DNA of 64,000 bases from Camelimonas fluminis. Lineage in GTDB: Bacteria; Pseudomonadota; Alphaproteobacteria; Rhizobiales; Beijerinckiaceae. The stretch covers positions 124,001-188,000 of the forward strand of contig NZ_BNCG01000003.1 in assembly GCF_014656355.1 (NCBI RefSeq). The letters are read 5' to 3'. The notes below the pieces were generated by a model. It was not told where the DNA came from, did not search any database, and worked only from the letters and a program-made list of their open reading frames with translations. Positions 1-9,000 of this stretch are shown in pieces. Position 1 is the first letter of the stretch, and each line of letters starts with the position of its first letter. The translations under genes and the position numbers were made by a program.

Positions 1-245
1 GAAAACGTGGGCTCCACTTTTCCTGAAGAAAGCGCGCCGAATCAAAAGGACAGAGCTTTTTTCCTGTCCTTTGAGCCGGTTCATGGCGACGTCGCTGGAA
101 ACGCGCCAGGCGGCTGTCCGTTGCCAAGAGAAGATGCATCGAATCAACGACATGAGCCAGAATCCGGCTTCCGCGCGATCCGCTTTGCTTCAGTTTGCGG
201 AAGGGCTGGCGCGGCGGCGCCCCAGGACCCGAAGCCGGCGACGGA
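1..245. repeat. Intergenic stretch with hairpin repeat remnant
   Basis: No convincing gene. Bases 1-36 resemble the intergenic element seen again near 19.8 kb (shared GAAA..GTGGG..CCACTTTTC pattern). A perfect inverted repeat, AAAGGACAG at 45-53 and CTGTCCTTT at 64-72 with a 10-base loop, follows. The short open frames here have no protein-like character. The piece may be the tail of an element lying mostly outside the window. Confidence 0.4.
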
Positions 246-1490
246 ATGACAATGCATGACGCTTCCCGGCCCGAGGCGCGCCAGCAGGCGCCCGCCAGTC
301 ACAAGGCGACGGCCGGAAACACGCCAGCGGCTGTATTGAGCGGCGCGGCGCTGCGCGAGGCCGTGGTGGCGCGCGCCCTGGCTGAAGGGTTCGACGTGGC
401 CGGCGTTGCGCCGGCCGCCGCCCTGCCCGAAACCGGCGCGCGACTGATGGCCTGGCTCGCCGCCGGCTATCACGGCGAGATGGACTGGATGCGCGCGGGC
501 GCCGAACGGCGCATCAGCCCGCAGGCGATGTGGCCGGAAGCGCGCTCCGCTTTGGTGCTCGGCCTCAATTACGGCCCGGAACACAATCCCCTTGATGGCC
601 TGGCGGACCGGGACCGCGGTCTGATTTCCGTTTACGCCCAGGGGCGCGACTATCATGAGATCATCAAGGGGCGGCTGAAGCAGGTCGCCGGTTTTCTCGC
701 CTCGCGCGCCGGCGCCGACGTCAAGGTATTCGTTGATACGGCGCCGCTGATGGAGAAGCCGCTGGCCGCCCTGGCTGGCGTTGGCTGGCAGGGCAAGCAC
801 AGCGTGCTGGTGTCGCGGAGCCTGGGCAACTGGCTGTTTCTTGGCGTCATTCTCACCACCGCCGAATTGCCGCCCGACCCGCCCGGCAGGCCGAGTTGCG
901 GCTCGTGCCGCGCCTGCCTCGACGTCTGCCCGACCGATGCGTTCCCGGCGCCGTATCAACTCGATTCACGTCGTTGCATCTCCTATCTGACCATCGAGCA
1001 CGCCGGACCGGTGCCCCATGCCTTCCGCAAGGCGATCGGCAACCGGATTTTCGGTTGCGACGACTGCCTCGCCGTCTGCCCGTGGAACAAGTTCGCCCGG
1101 GCCGGCCGTGACGCGAAGCTGGCGGCGCGGCAGGAGAATGACCGGCCGGCGCTGGCTGAACTGCTGGCGCTCGATGACGCGACGTTCAGAAGCCGTTTCG
1201 CCGGGACGCCGGTGAAACGTACGGGACGCGACCGGTTTTTGCGCAATGTGCTGATCGCCACGGGAAACTCTGGCGACGCCAGGCTGGCGGAGCCGGCGGC
1301 GCGGTTGCTTGATGATCCATCAGCGCTGGTGCGCGGCGCCGCCGTCTGGGCCCTCGGCCAGTTGCTGGATGCGGGCAGTCTTGGCAAATTGCGGCGCCAG
1401 CACGCCGCCGAAACCGAGCAGGACGTCCTGGCCGAATGGGAGGCTGTGGCAGACCTCCCGGCGCGGATATCGGAACCGGAGCAGACGTAA
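246..1490 (+). CDS. queG: Epoxyqueuosine reductase QueG
   Basis: Cobalamin- and iron-sulfur-dependent enzyme of the last step of queuosine synthesis: it reduces epoxyqueuosine to queuosine in the tRNA anticodon wobble position, in the cytoplasm. Two ferredoxin-like cysteine clusters are visible, CGSCRAC..DVCP near residue 217 and GCDDCLAVCP near residue 270, followed by a C-terminal HEAT-like helical segment (residues about 330-400), the usual QueG layout. The ATG at 246 is chosen because the upstream in-frame extension to 195 is low-complexity; the ATG at 252 is also possible. Length about 414 aa, somewhat longer than usual because of an Ala-rich N-terminal tail. Its stop overlaps the next start as TAATG, so the two genes are translationally coupled. 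Confidence 0.93.
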   Translation: MTMHDASRPEARQQAPASHKATAGNTPAAVLSGAALREAVVARALAEGFDVAGVAPAAALPETGARLMAWLAAGYHGEMDWMRAGAERRISPQAMWPEARSALVLGLNYGPEHNPLDGLADRDRGLISVYAQGRDYHEIIKGRLKQVAGFLASRAGADVKVFVDTAPLMEKPLAALAGVGWQGKHSVLVSRSLGNWLFLGVILTTAELPPDPPGRPSCGSCRACLDVCPTDAFPAPYQLDSRRCISYLTIEHAGPVPHAFRKAIGNRIFGCDDCLAVCPWNKFARAGRDAKLAARQENDRPALAELLALDDATFRSRFAGTPVKRTGRDRFLRNVLIATGNSGDARLAEPAARLLDDPSALVRGAAVWALGQLLDAGSLGKLRRQHAAETEQDVLAEWEAVADLPARISEPEQT

Positions 1491-2383
1491 TGTCAGAGCT
1501 GTTTGTGTTTGGGTTGGGGTTCTCGGCGCAGGGCTATGTCCGCCGTTACGGCGCCGGCTACCAGCGCATCGCCGCCACCCGCCGGCAGGCGCCTGACAAC
1601 ACCACAGACGCGACGGCGGCCAGCGGCGTTGTCATGCACGCCTTTGACGGCGCCGCGACAACCACGCCTGATCCGGCGATTGCCGCCGCGCTCGGTCGCG
1701 CCAGCCATCTGCTGGTTTCGGCGCCGCCGGACCAGGCCGGAGATCCGGCCCTGCGTCACTTCAGCGGAGTCATCGCCGGCGCCGCCGGGCTGACGCACAT
1801 CGTTTATCTCTCCACCATCGGCGTTTACGGCGACCATCAGGGCGCGGTGATCGGGGAAGACGCCGAACTCCGGCCCGGCAGCGCCCGCAACCGCGAGCGC
1901 GTCGCCGTCGAGCAGCAATGGCTGGAACTGGGGCGCGCCGCCGGCAAGTCCGTGCATGTATTGCGCCTGTCCGGCATTTACGGGCCGGGCCGCAACCAGT
2001 TGGTGAAGATCCGCGAAGGCGTGGCGCACCGGCTGATTCGCGCCGGCCAGGTGTTCAATCGCATCCACGTGGACGACATCGCCGCGGCGATCGACGCCGC
2101 CTTCCGCCGGCCGCAGACCGAACAGCGCGTCTGGAACATCACCGACAGCGAACCCTGCGCGCCGCAATTGCCGATCGAATACGCCGCCGGACTGCTGGGC
2201 GTCGCGCCGCCGCCGGCCATTCCGTTCGAGGAGGCCGAGTTGACGCCCATGGCGCGCAGCTTCTGGGGCGAGAACAAGCGCGTTTCCAACCGCCGCATGC
2301 GCGAGGAGCTGGGCGTGACGCTGGCCTATCCGAGTTATCGCGAGGGTCTGGCGGCGCTGGCCGCCGCCGGCGAAGGGCGCTGA
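1490..2383 (+). CDS. NAD(P)-binding SDR-like epimerase/dehydratase (YeeZ-like)
   Basis: About 297 aa. An N-terminal Rossmann motif (GLGFSAQGYVRR, residues 7-18) starts an extended-SDR fold. The segment YLSTIGVYGDHQG holds the active-site Ser/Thr and Tyr region, and the later IHVDDIAAAI segment is typical of the family. Homologues are usually annotated as SDR family NAD(P)-dependent oxidoreductase or YeeZ. Substrate unknown. It overlaps the queG stop codon by one base and is almost certainly cotranscribed with it; whether it has any role in tRNA modification is unknown. Confidence 0.8.
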   Translation: MSELFVFGLGFSAQGYVRRYGAGYQRIAATRRQAPDNTTDATAASGVVMHAFDGAATTTPDPAIAAALGRASHLLVSAPPDQAGDPALRHFSGVIAGAAGLTHIVYLSTIGVYGDHQGAVIGEDAELRPGSARNRERVAVEQQWLELGRAAGKSVHVLRLSGIYGPGRNQLVKIREGVAHRLIRAGQVFNRIHVDDIAAAIDAAFRRPQTEQRVWNITDSEPCAPQLPIEYAAGLLGVAPPPAIPFEEAELTPMARSFWGENKRVSNRRMREELGVTLAYPSYREGLAALAAAGEGR

Positions 2384-2534
2384 ACCGCGCCCTGGAGCGA
2401 GGCGCCGGACCCGGCGGGATGCTGATCCATGGCATCGCACGGTCGCGCCATGGGTCGTGTATCCGCCCGCAAAGCGCCGCCGACATTTGCGCCGCCGCCC
2501 TGCATCGCGTGATGCGAATGATGGCTGCAGACCG

Positions 2535-3512
2535 TCAGGCCTCGCCGCCCGCGGCGAAATGATTGACGTAGCGCTTGCTGATAAAGGAAACCGGCAACAG
2601 CACGAGCACGTCAGTGGTGCCGAACTGGCGGTCGACCACGGCTTCCCCGCCGAATGAGGCGCCGAGGCGCAGATAGCCCTTGATCAGCGGCGGCAGCGCG
2701 TGCAGCGCCTTTTTCGGATCCACCGCCTCTTTGGCCATGCGGTTCATGTCGACGCGGCAGGACGGCAGCGCCTGCACGGCCCAGTCCTCCGGCGGCGCGG
2801 CGAAATGGTGCAGGAAGCTCAGCGGCAGGGCCAGCTTTTCCGGATCGACGCCTTCAAGGCTGGCGCAGCCGAACATGGCGTCGATGCGGTGGTGCTGCAC
2901 ATAATTCCAGATGCCCTGCCACAGCAGCTCCACCGTACGCTTGGTGCGATATTCCTTCAGCACGCACGAGCGGCCCAGCTCCAGGAAACGCTTGCCGCGG
3001 TGGCGGGCCAACAGCGGCGCGATATCGAATTCACTGGCGGTGTAGAAACCGGAGTGGCGCTCCGCCACCTCCTGACGCAGCAGGCGGTAGGTGCCGACCA
3101 CCTTCGGCTTGCGCTTCTCCACCCCGCCGGCGCCGCTGTTGTCGATCACCAGCAGATGATCACAAATGGCGTCGAAGCCATCCATGTCGCGCCGGGCCAG
3201 GCGGGCGGCGGGGTTGGGGACCGCCGACATTTCCTCGTAAAAGACCCGGTATCGCAGGCGCTGCGCCTGCTTGATCTGCTTGCGCGTCGTGGCGAGCCGC
3301 ACTTCCAGCGGGCCGATGCGTCCCAGCACCGGCGAAATATCGCCAAGGTCGGCGACGAAATCGGGCAGCGGAACGTGGCCGGGAATCAGCCTCAACGCGC
3401 CATTGCCCGCGCGCCGCGCCGGATACAGCATGGCCGCCGCCGCCATCGGTGCAAAACGGTTGAGAAGCGGATTGCCCCCGGCGGGCCGGCCTTCGCGCCA
3501 GTCGTTGCTCAT
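2535..3512 (-). CDS. olsB: L-ornithine N(alpha)-acyltransferase OlsB
   Basis: About 325 aa GNAT-type acyltransferase of the OlsB/haemolysin family. It transfers a 3-hydroxyacyl chain from acyl-ACP to the alpha-amino group of ornithine, giving lyso-ornithine lipid for phosphorus-free membrane lipid. Diagnostic segments are LRYRVFYEEM followed by RRDMDGFDAICDHLLVID and the ELGRSCVLKEYR acyl-binding region. The ATG at 3512 is chosen because the family similarity starts shortly after it; the longer upstream frame is unlike OlsB. A good sigma70-like promoter lies about 80 bases upstream. The second enzyme, OlsA, is not adjacent; a likely candidate is at 55.2 kb. Confidence 0.87.
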   Translation of the reverse strand: MSNDWREGRPAGGNPLLNRFAPMAAAAMLYPARRAGNGALRLIPGHVPLPDFVADLGDISPVLGRIGPLEVRLATTRKQIKQAQRLRYRVFYEEMSAVPNPAARLARRDMDGFDAICDHLLVIDNSGAGGVEKRKPKVVGTYRLLRQEVAERHSGFYTASEFDIAPLLARHRGKRFLELGRSCVLKEYRTKRTVELLWQGIWNYVQHHRIDAMFGCASLEGVDPEKLALPLSFLHHFAAPPEDWAVQALPSCRVDMNRMAKEAVDPKKALHALPPLIKGYLRLGASFGGEAVVDRQFGTTDVLVLLPVSFISKRYVNHFAAGGEA

Positions 3513-3590
3513 GCAGACGCGCCTCTTGATCGCATCAGGTGCCCCACCCAGCCGCGCGCCCATGCGCGCGCTGCAGGCGATGCGCTTATA

Positions 3591-3619
3591 ATCATATTCC
3601 CTGAGCCGGAATGTGACAA
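3591..3619 (-). promoter_or_regulatory. Predicted sigma70-type promoter of olsB
   Basis: On the minus strand a -35 box TTGTCA (3614-3619) and a -10 box TATGAT (3591-3596) are separated by exactly 17 bases. The start of transcription would be near 3584, leaving a leader of about 70 bases. Ornithine lipid genes are often phosphate-controlled through PhoB, but I see no clear Pho box here. Confidence 0.5.
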
Positions 3620-3787
3620 TCATGAGCCTTTGCACACAAGGGCTCCGGCCATTTGCGACAGGTGCGTCACGCGTGCCCTGGATGTCACAGTGGCGGCGGC
3701 CTTTGACGCAGCCGCCCCGGCGTGCCAGATGCCCAGATACGGCGACGCGCCGGCGCGGCCGCCGGCAATGACAGGAAAGGCGCGGCA

Positions 3788-4909
3788 ATGGGCGATCTGG
3801 ACGGGCTGCTGGTGGTGTCGATCGAGCAGGCGGTCGCCGCGCCTTACGCCTCTTCGCGGCTTGCCGACGCGGGCGCGCGCGTCCTCAAGATCGAGCGGCG
3901 CGAGGGCGATTTCGCCCGCCGCTATGACCGGCACGTCAACGGCCAGAGCAGCTATTTCGTCTGGCTGAACCGGGGCAAGGAATCGATCGCCGTCGATTTG
4001 CGCGACCCGGGCGACATCGCCCTGATCCGCCGGATGGCGCTGCGGGCTGACGTCTTCATCCAGAACGCCGCGCCGGGCGTGCTGGCCAGCCTTGGCCTCG
4101 ACATGGCGGAGCTGCGGGCCGCCAATCCGCGTCTCATCACCTGCTCCATTTCTGGTTATGGCGAAGAGGGCCCGCTGAAGGACCTCAAGGCATACGATCT
4201 GCTGGTGCAGGGCGAAACCGGGCTTGCCGCCATCACCGGCACGCCGGAAGGCTCCGGCCGCGTCGGCGTTTCGGTCTGCGACATCGCCGCCGGCATGACC
4301 GCGCATCAGGCGATCCTGCAGGCGCTGATCGGCCGCGCCCGCACCGGCAAGGGCCGGCACATCGCCGTCTCGCTGTTCCACGCGCTCGCCGACTGGATGA
4401 ACGTGCCCTATCTGCAATTCGTCATGGGCGGCGCGGCGCCAACGCGCATGGGACTCAACCACCCCACCATCGCGCCCTATGGCGCTTACGCCTGCGCTGG
4501 CGGCAAGGAGATCCTGTTCTCCATCCAGAACGAGCGGGAATGGCGCAAGCTGTGCGACGACGTGCTCGGCCAGCCGGAACTCGCCGACGATCCGCGCTTT
4601 GCGGACAACACCGCCCGCGTACACAACCGTCCGGCGCTGGACGCGGCGATCAACGCCGTGTTCGGTAAGCTGCCCCGCGAGGAGGTTTCGGAACGGCTGG
4701 AGGCGGCGCGCATCGCTTGGGGCCGCATCAATGGCCTCGACGATCTGGCCAGCCACGCCCAGGCGCGCTTCGTGGACGTGGAGACGTCGAAAGGCCGCGT
4801 GACGCTGCTTGGCCCCGGCGCGCTGCACGACGGCGCCTCGCCCGTCGGGGCCCGGGTGCCGGAGGTCGACGAACAGGGTCCGGCGCTGCGGGCGGAGTTC
4901 GCGGGTTAA
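3788..4909 (+). CDS. CaiB/BaiF family (class III) CoA-transferase
   Basis: About 373 aa. Transfers CoA between carboxylic acids via an enzyme aspartyl-CoA intermediate. The N-terminal VSIEQAVAAPYASSRLADAGARV segment, the NRGKESIAVDL motif and GVSVCDIAAGM, which should carry the catalytic aspartate, are all typical. The start at 3788 matches the usual N-terminus (MGDLDGLLVVSIEQ). Substrate cannot be inferred. The neighbouring acyl-CoA-dehydrogenase-associated type phosphotransferase, SDR and flavin-dependent hydroxy-acid oxidase suggest a role in degrading an organic acid. Confidence 0.88.
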   Translation: MGDLDGLLVVSIEQAVAAPYASSRLADAGARVLKIERREGDFARRYDRHVNGQSSYFVWLNRGKESIAVDLRDPGDIALIRRMALRADVFIQNAAPGVLASLGLDMAELRAANPRLITCSISGYGEEGPLKDLKAYDLLVQGETGLAAITGTPEGSGRVGVSVCDIAAGMTAHQAILQALIGRARTGKGRHIAVSLFHALADWMNVPYLQFVMGGAAPTRMGLNHPTIAPYGAYACAGGKEILFSIQNEREWRKLCDDVLGQPELADDPRFADNTARVHNRPALDAAINAVFGKLPREEVSERLEAARIAWGRINGLDDLASHAQARFVDVETSKGRVTLLGPGALHDGASPVGARVPEVDEQGPALRAEFAG

Positions 4910-5150
4910 AGCATTCAGGAAGCGCTTCAACCGGCGCCGCCCCGCAGGCGTATTGGCGTTCCGCTTTGCCAGCCGGTTGCGTCATGGCCGGACCTGTTCC
5001 GGCGCTCCCTGGAAACAGCGTTTGCACTGTCTGCATGGAATTTGGGCGCGCAGACATGAATGTCCGCGCCACACGCGGCATGACGTGGCGGGGATGAACG
5101 GGGCAGAGCGCGCGCCATGGGAGGATGCATCCCGCCATGGCGCCAAACGC

Positions 5151-6185
5151 TTATTCCCCGTCGATCCAGCGCAGGGCCCGGGCGAGCAGGCTGACGGCGT
5201 GAGCGTGCAGTTTGTCGCCGGTTTCCTTCGGGGCCTTGCCGGCGCAGGCGCGGGCGTGGGTGCCTTCAATAATCAGCGCCAGCTTGTAGCAGGCGAGCAC
5301 GCCGTACCATTTGATGTGCGTGAGATCGCGGCGCGAATGCTTGCCGTAGTGCTCGACGAGTTCTGGAATGGTCGGGAAGCCCGTCCATGGCTGCACGGCG
5401 ATATCGTCCGGGCGCGGCGTTTCGGTTTCGGACCAGGTGGCCATCATCCAGCCGAGGTCGAGCAGCGGGTCGCCGATGGTGGTCAGTTCCCAGTCGACAA
5501 TCGCCGCCATTTCCGGGCTGTCGTTGCGGAACATGACATTGGCGAGGTGATAGTCGCCATGGATGATGCCTGGCTCGAAAACCGGCGGCACGTTGGCGGC
5601 GAGCCACGCGGCCACGCGGTCAACGCCCGGCAGGCACTCCGGCCCCGGCCAGCCGGCGTATTCGCGGTAGCTTTCCAGCTGCGAGCGCCAGCGATCGACC
5701 TGGCGCTCCAGATAATTGTCGACCTTGCCGAAATCCTCCAGGCCAAGGGCGCGGTAGTCGAGCGCGCCAAGTTTGGCCACGGCTTCGACCATGGAGAAGC
5801 CCATGCGGCGGCGCACGGCCTCAGAGCCGGCGTGGTAGGGCGGCAGGCCGGTGGTGGCGTTAAACCCCTCGATCGGCTGCATCAGGTAGAAAAACGCCCC
5901 CAGCACGCTGTCGTCGGCGCAGGCGGCGATGAAGCGCGGATGCGGCACGTCGCTGTCGGCGATGGCCGCCAGCATGCGCGCCTCGCGCTGCATGGTCTTG
6001 TTGGAATTGCCGCGCAGGTGCACCGGTGGCCGGCGCAGCACATACGCCCTGCCGTCGCGATTGAAGCGCAACAGAATGTTCTGTGTGCCGCCGCTCAGGC
6101 TGGTCACGTCCGTCAGGGGGCCGGAGCCAAGACCCTGGCTGTCCATCCATCCGGCGAGCGCCGCCAGATCAACGCCGTGTTCCAC
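5151..6185 (-). CDS. APH-type phosphotransferase (ACAD10/11 N-domain-like)
   Basis: About 344 aa kinase-like protein. The Brenner motif IIHGDYHLANVMF and the metal-binding IVDWELTTIGDPLLDLGW are intact, as is the nucleotide-binding region (TDVTSLSGGTQNILLRF). This subfamily is associated with acyl-CoA dehydrogenases; the eukaryotic relatives ACAD10/11 phosphorylate 4-hydroxyacyl-CoA before beta-oxidation. No antibiotic resistance function should be assumed. Start is GTG at 6185 behind GGGAGG. It sits 91 bases downstream of the SDR on the same strand and is probably cotranscribed. Confidence 0.82.
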   Translation of the reverse strand: MEHGVDLAALAGWMDSQGLGSGPLTDVTSLSGGTQNILLRFNRDGRAYVLRRPPVHLRGNSNKTMQREARMLAAIADSDVPHPRFIAACADDSVLGAFFYLMQPIEGFNATTGLPPYHAGSEAVRRRMGFSMVEAVAKLGALDYRALGLEDFGKVDNYLERQVDRWRSQLESYREYAGWPGPECLPGVDRVAAWLAANVPPVFEPGIIHGDYHLANVMFRNDSPEMAAIVDWELTTIGDPLLDLGWMMATWSETETPRPDDIAVQPWTGFPTIPELVEHYGKHSRRDLTHIKWYGVLACYKLALIIEGTHARACAGKAPKETGDKLHAHAVSLLARALRWIDGE

Positions 6186-6276
6186 GTTTCATCCTCCCGT
6201 GCGCGCCGGTTGTCCGGCCGGATGCGGACGCCGCGCGGGCGTGGGCCGCATCCCTCTGCCTTAAATACAAGCCGGC

Positions 6277-7014
6277 TCAATAAAGCGTCAGGCCGCCATC
6301 AACGGTGAGCGTCTGACCACAAACATAGGACGCATAAGGCGAGGCCAGGAACAGGGCGGCGCCCGCCATATCCTCCGGCTGGCCCATGCGGCCGGCGGGG
6401 ATTTTGGCCAGCGACGCTTCCAGACGCTTCGGATTGCGCGTGGTGACATGGGTCAATTTGGTGTCGACCAGGCCAGGGGCGATGCCGTTGACGCGAATGC
6501 CCTCCGGCGCCCAGGCGGCGCCGAGCGTCTTGGTGAGGCTGATGGCCCCCGCCTTGGACGCCGCGTAGGCCGGATTGCCGATATTGGCGCGCTGGCCGGA
6601 AACCGAGCTGACGATAATCAGGCTGCCGGCGTTTTCGGCCAGGGTCTGGCGAAACCTGCGGGCGCAATCCATGACGCTGTTGACGTTGACGTTCATGACG
6701 CGGTCCCAGCCGTCACGCTCGAACTCGGCGCGCTTGTAGGCGACGATGCCCTGGCAGAGCACCAGCACGTCCAGGCTGGGGAAGGGCGCCGGCGCCGCGT
6801 CGACGGCGGCCTGGTCCGAGACATCGACCTTTGTATAGCCAAGGCCGTCGAGGTCGGAGCCGTCTTCCCTGGTGTAATCAGCGGCGGCGGCGCGGGTGCC
6901 CCACACATGCACATTGGCGCCATGCGCCCGGAACTGCTGGGCGATGCCATTGCCGATGCCGCTGGAGCCGCCCACAACCAGTACGTTGCGCCCCGAAAAA
7001 TCGAATCCGTTCAC
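6277..7014 (-). CDS. SDR family oxidoreductase (FabG-like)
   Basis: About 245 aa classical short-chain dehydrogenase. The cofactor motif VVGGSSGIGNG, the serine in IIVSSVSG and the YAASK catalytic pair are present; the C-terminus GQTLTVDGGLTLY is typical. The usual NNAG motif is replaced by LCQG, a mild oddity. GTG start at 7014. Probable substrate is a hydroxy- or keto-acyl compound, given the neighbouring phosphotransferase and CoA-transferase. Divergent from the TetR regulator, with which it shares a 127-base intergenic region carrying an inverted repeat. Confidence 0.86.
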   Translation of the reverse strand: MNGFDFSGRNVLVVGGSSGIGNGIAQQFRAHGANVHVWGTRAAAADYTREDGSDLDGLGYTKVDVSDQAAVDAAPAPFPSLDVLVLCQGIVAYKRAEFERDGWDRVMNVNVNSVMDCARRFRQTLAENAGSLIIVSSVSGQRANIGNPAYAASKAGAISLTKTLGAAWAPEGIRVNGIAPGLVDTKLTHVTTRNPKRLEASLAKIPAGRMGQPEDMAGAALFLASPYASYVCGQTLTVDGGLTLY

Positions 7015-7069
7015 GCGTCAACTCCCGTTGGCGACAGCCCCTAGGGCCCTGTCCCTGTTGTATGTGACT

Positions 7070-7096
7070 TTTGACGCAACGACAGACGGCGTCAAA
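7070..7096. promoter_or_regulatory. Candidate TetR operator
   Basis: Perfect inverted repeat TTTGACGC (7070-7077) and GCGTCAAA (7089-7096) with an 11-base spacer, in the middle of the divergent region between the SDR and TetR genes. Position and symmetry suit binding by the adjacent regulator, which would then control both directions. Inference only. Confidence 0.5.
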
Positions 7097-7141
7097 TGGT
7101 TTATCCAGATGACCTAAACGCGAGCAGGGGCAGTCGTCAAG

Positions 7142-7840
7142 ATGGCGGTAAAGCAGGACCAGGCGTCCGAGGCGGCGCGGGAAGGCGCCCGCGAAGCGAT
7201 CAAACGGTCGGCGCGCGACCTGTTCGCGCGGCGCGGCGTCGACGGCGTGACCGTGCGCGAGATCGTCGCCGCCTCGGGGCAGAAGAACCACGGCTCCCTC
7301 ACCTATTATTTCGGCTCGAAGGAAGAACTGGTGCGCGAACTGGTGGCGGAAGGCGCGCGCGTCATCAACGAAGCGCGCAACGCCATGCTGGACGCGCTGG
7401 AACACAGGCCGGACGGGCTGACCCTGCATGAAGCGATGCAGGCGCTGGTGCTGCCGTCGTTCGCCCCGGGCGATACGGACGACAGCGTCGACAGCTACAT
7501 GCGCTTCATCACCCTGCTGTCGCTGACGCACCGGCGGCTGTTCATGGCGTCGCTGGCCGGCGATCTCAACTCCGGCTATCTGCGCTGCCTCGACCTGCTG
7601 CGGCGGCTGACGCCGGGCATGGACGAGCGGCTGCGCAACCGCCGGCTGGTGTTCATCGAGGCGTCGCTCGGCGCCATGCTGTCGCTGCGCGAGACGGCGC
7701 TGGCCGGGACGCCGCCGCCGCAACATATGTGGCGCGATCCCCACGCCGTCGCCGACGTGGTCATGGCCTGCCTCGCCATTCTGACCGCGCCGGAACCGGT
7801 GGTCGCCGATGCGGCCGGGTCTCAGCCGATCCGCCCATAA
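7142..7840 (+). CDS. TetR family transcriptional regulator
   Basis: About 232 aa. The N-terminal helix-turn-helix covers residues about 18-65 (LFARRGVDGVTVREIVAASG then LTYYFGSKEELV), the TetR signature. The C-terminal ligand domain is unassigned. Divergent from the SDR/phosphotransferase genes, it most likely represses them. Its 3' end overlaps the convergent flavoenzyme gene by 19 bases. Confidence 0.9.
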   Translation: MAVKQDQASEAAREGAREAIKRSARDLFARRGVDGVTVREIVAASGQKNHGSLTYYFGSKEELVRELVAEGARVINEARNAMLDALEHRPDGLTLHEAMQALVLPSFAPGDTDDSVDSYMRFITLLSLTHRRLFMASLAGDLNSGYLRCLDLLRRLTPGMDERLRNRRLVFIEASLGAMLSLRETALAGTPPPQHMWRDPHAVADVVMACLAILTAPEPVVADAAGSQPIRP

Positions 7841-9000
7841 GGCGGCGCCGCGATCGCCGCGCCGCGCAGGTCGGCGATGGTGGGGAAACCATTCACCGCC
7901 ATCAACAGATCGGCTTCGGCCAGGATGCAGCGGATGACATGAGAAACCCCGGCCGCGCCGCCGATGGCCAGGCCATAGGTATATGGCCGGCCAATGCCGA
8001 CGGCCGCCGCGCCGAGCGCCAGCGCCTTGGCCACGTCGGAACCGCTGCGCACGCCGGAATCGAACAGCACCGGCGTGTTGCCCGAGGCCTTCACCACCGC
8101 CGGCAGCATGTCGATGGCGGCGATGCCGCCGTTGGCCTGACGTCCGCCGTGGTTGGAGCAGTAAATGCCATCGGCGCCGCCATCGATGGCGCGGCGGGCG
8201 TCATCGGGATGGCAGATGCCCTTGAAGATCAGCGGCAGCTTCGTCAGTGAGCGCAGCCACGGCAAGTCCTCCCACGTCAGCGGGTTGCCGAAGACGCGGC
8301 CAAACATCTGCACGGCGGCGACCGGGTCCTCCTCCACCGGCTTGTCCAGCAGCTTGCGGAACACCGGATCGGAGAAATAATTGGCCAGGCACAGGCCGCG
8401 CAGTTGCGGGAAGTTCGACGTGGTGAGATCGCGCGGCCGCCAGCCGGTGACCCAGGTGTCGAGGGTGACGACGATCGCCTTGTAGCCCGCCGCCTCGGCC
8501 CGGGAAACAAGGCTGGCGGCCAGATCGCGATTGGTGGGCGTATACAGCTGGAAAAAGTTGGGCGTGTCGCCAAATTCCTGCGCCACGCGCTCCATGGGAT
8601 CCTGCATCAGCGTCGAGCTGACCATCGTCACCTTGCTCTGCGCGGCGGCTTTCGCCGTGGCGATGTCGCCATGGCCATCCTGATCGCAGATGCCGATGAC
8701 GCCGACCGGCGCCAGGAACAGCGGCGACGGCAGTTGCATGCCGAACAGATTGACGGAGAGGTCGCGCTTCACCGCGCCGACGAACATGCGCGGAATGACG
8801 CCCCAATGGTTGAAGGCTTCGGCGTTCAGGTCCTGGGTGCGTTCATCGCCGCAACCGCCAGCGACATAGGACAGCACGCCCGGCGACATGGCTTGTGCGG
8901 CGCGCGCCTCCAGGTCGCGGTAGCACATGGGGAATTTCGGCATGTGCCCATGCAGGCCGCCAAAGTAGATCTCGTTCTGAAAGTCGCCGAAGTGAGGCAT
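7822..9000 (-). CDS. FMN-dependent alpha-hydroxy-acid oxidizing enzyme, lactate 2-monooxygenase-like
   Basis: About 392 aa TIM-barrel flavoprotein. The catalytic motif SNHGGRQANGG with the active His and Arg, and the phosphate-binding DSGVRSGSDVAKAL, are intact. A long loop containing WRPRDLTTSNFPQLRG and LANYFSDPVF resembles mycobacterial lactate 2-monooxygenase, which turns L-lactate into acetate and CO2, more than lactate dehydrogenase LldD. The ATG at 9000 is chosen over an upstream in-frame start at 9075 because similarity starts at MPHFGDFQ. Substrate could be another 2-hydroxy acid. Confidence 0.8.
   Translation of the reverse strand: MPHFGDFQNEIYFGGLHGHMPKFPMCYRDLEARAAQAMSPGVLSYVAGGCGDERTQDLNAEAFNHWGVIPRMFVGAVKRDLSVNLFGMQLPSPLFLAPVGVIGICDQDGHGDIATAKAAAQSKVTMVSSTLMQDPMERVAQEFGDTPNFFQLYTPTNRDLAASLVSRAEAAGYKAIVVTLDTWVTGWRPRDLTTSNFPQLRGLCLANYFSDPVFRKLLDKPVEEDPVAAVQMFGRVFGNPLTWEDLPWLRSLTKLPLIFKGICHPDDARRAIDGGADGIYCSNHGGRQANGGIAAIDMLPAVVKASGNTPVLFDSGVRSGSDVAKALALGAAAVGIGRPYTYGLAIGGAAGVSHVIRCILAEADLLMAVNGFPTIADLRGAAIAAPPYGRIG

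Noticed and set aside
5151-6185. Aminoglycoside resistance gene
   Set aside because: The kinase fold is shared, but the sequence and neighbourhood match the acyl-CoA-dehydrogenase-associated branch, not resistance enzymes.
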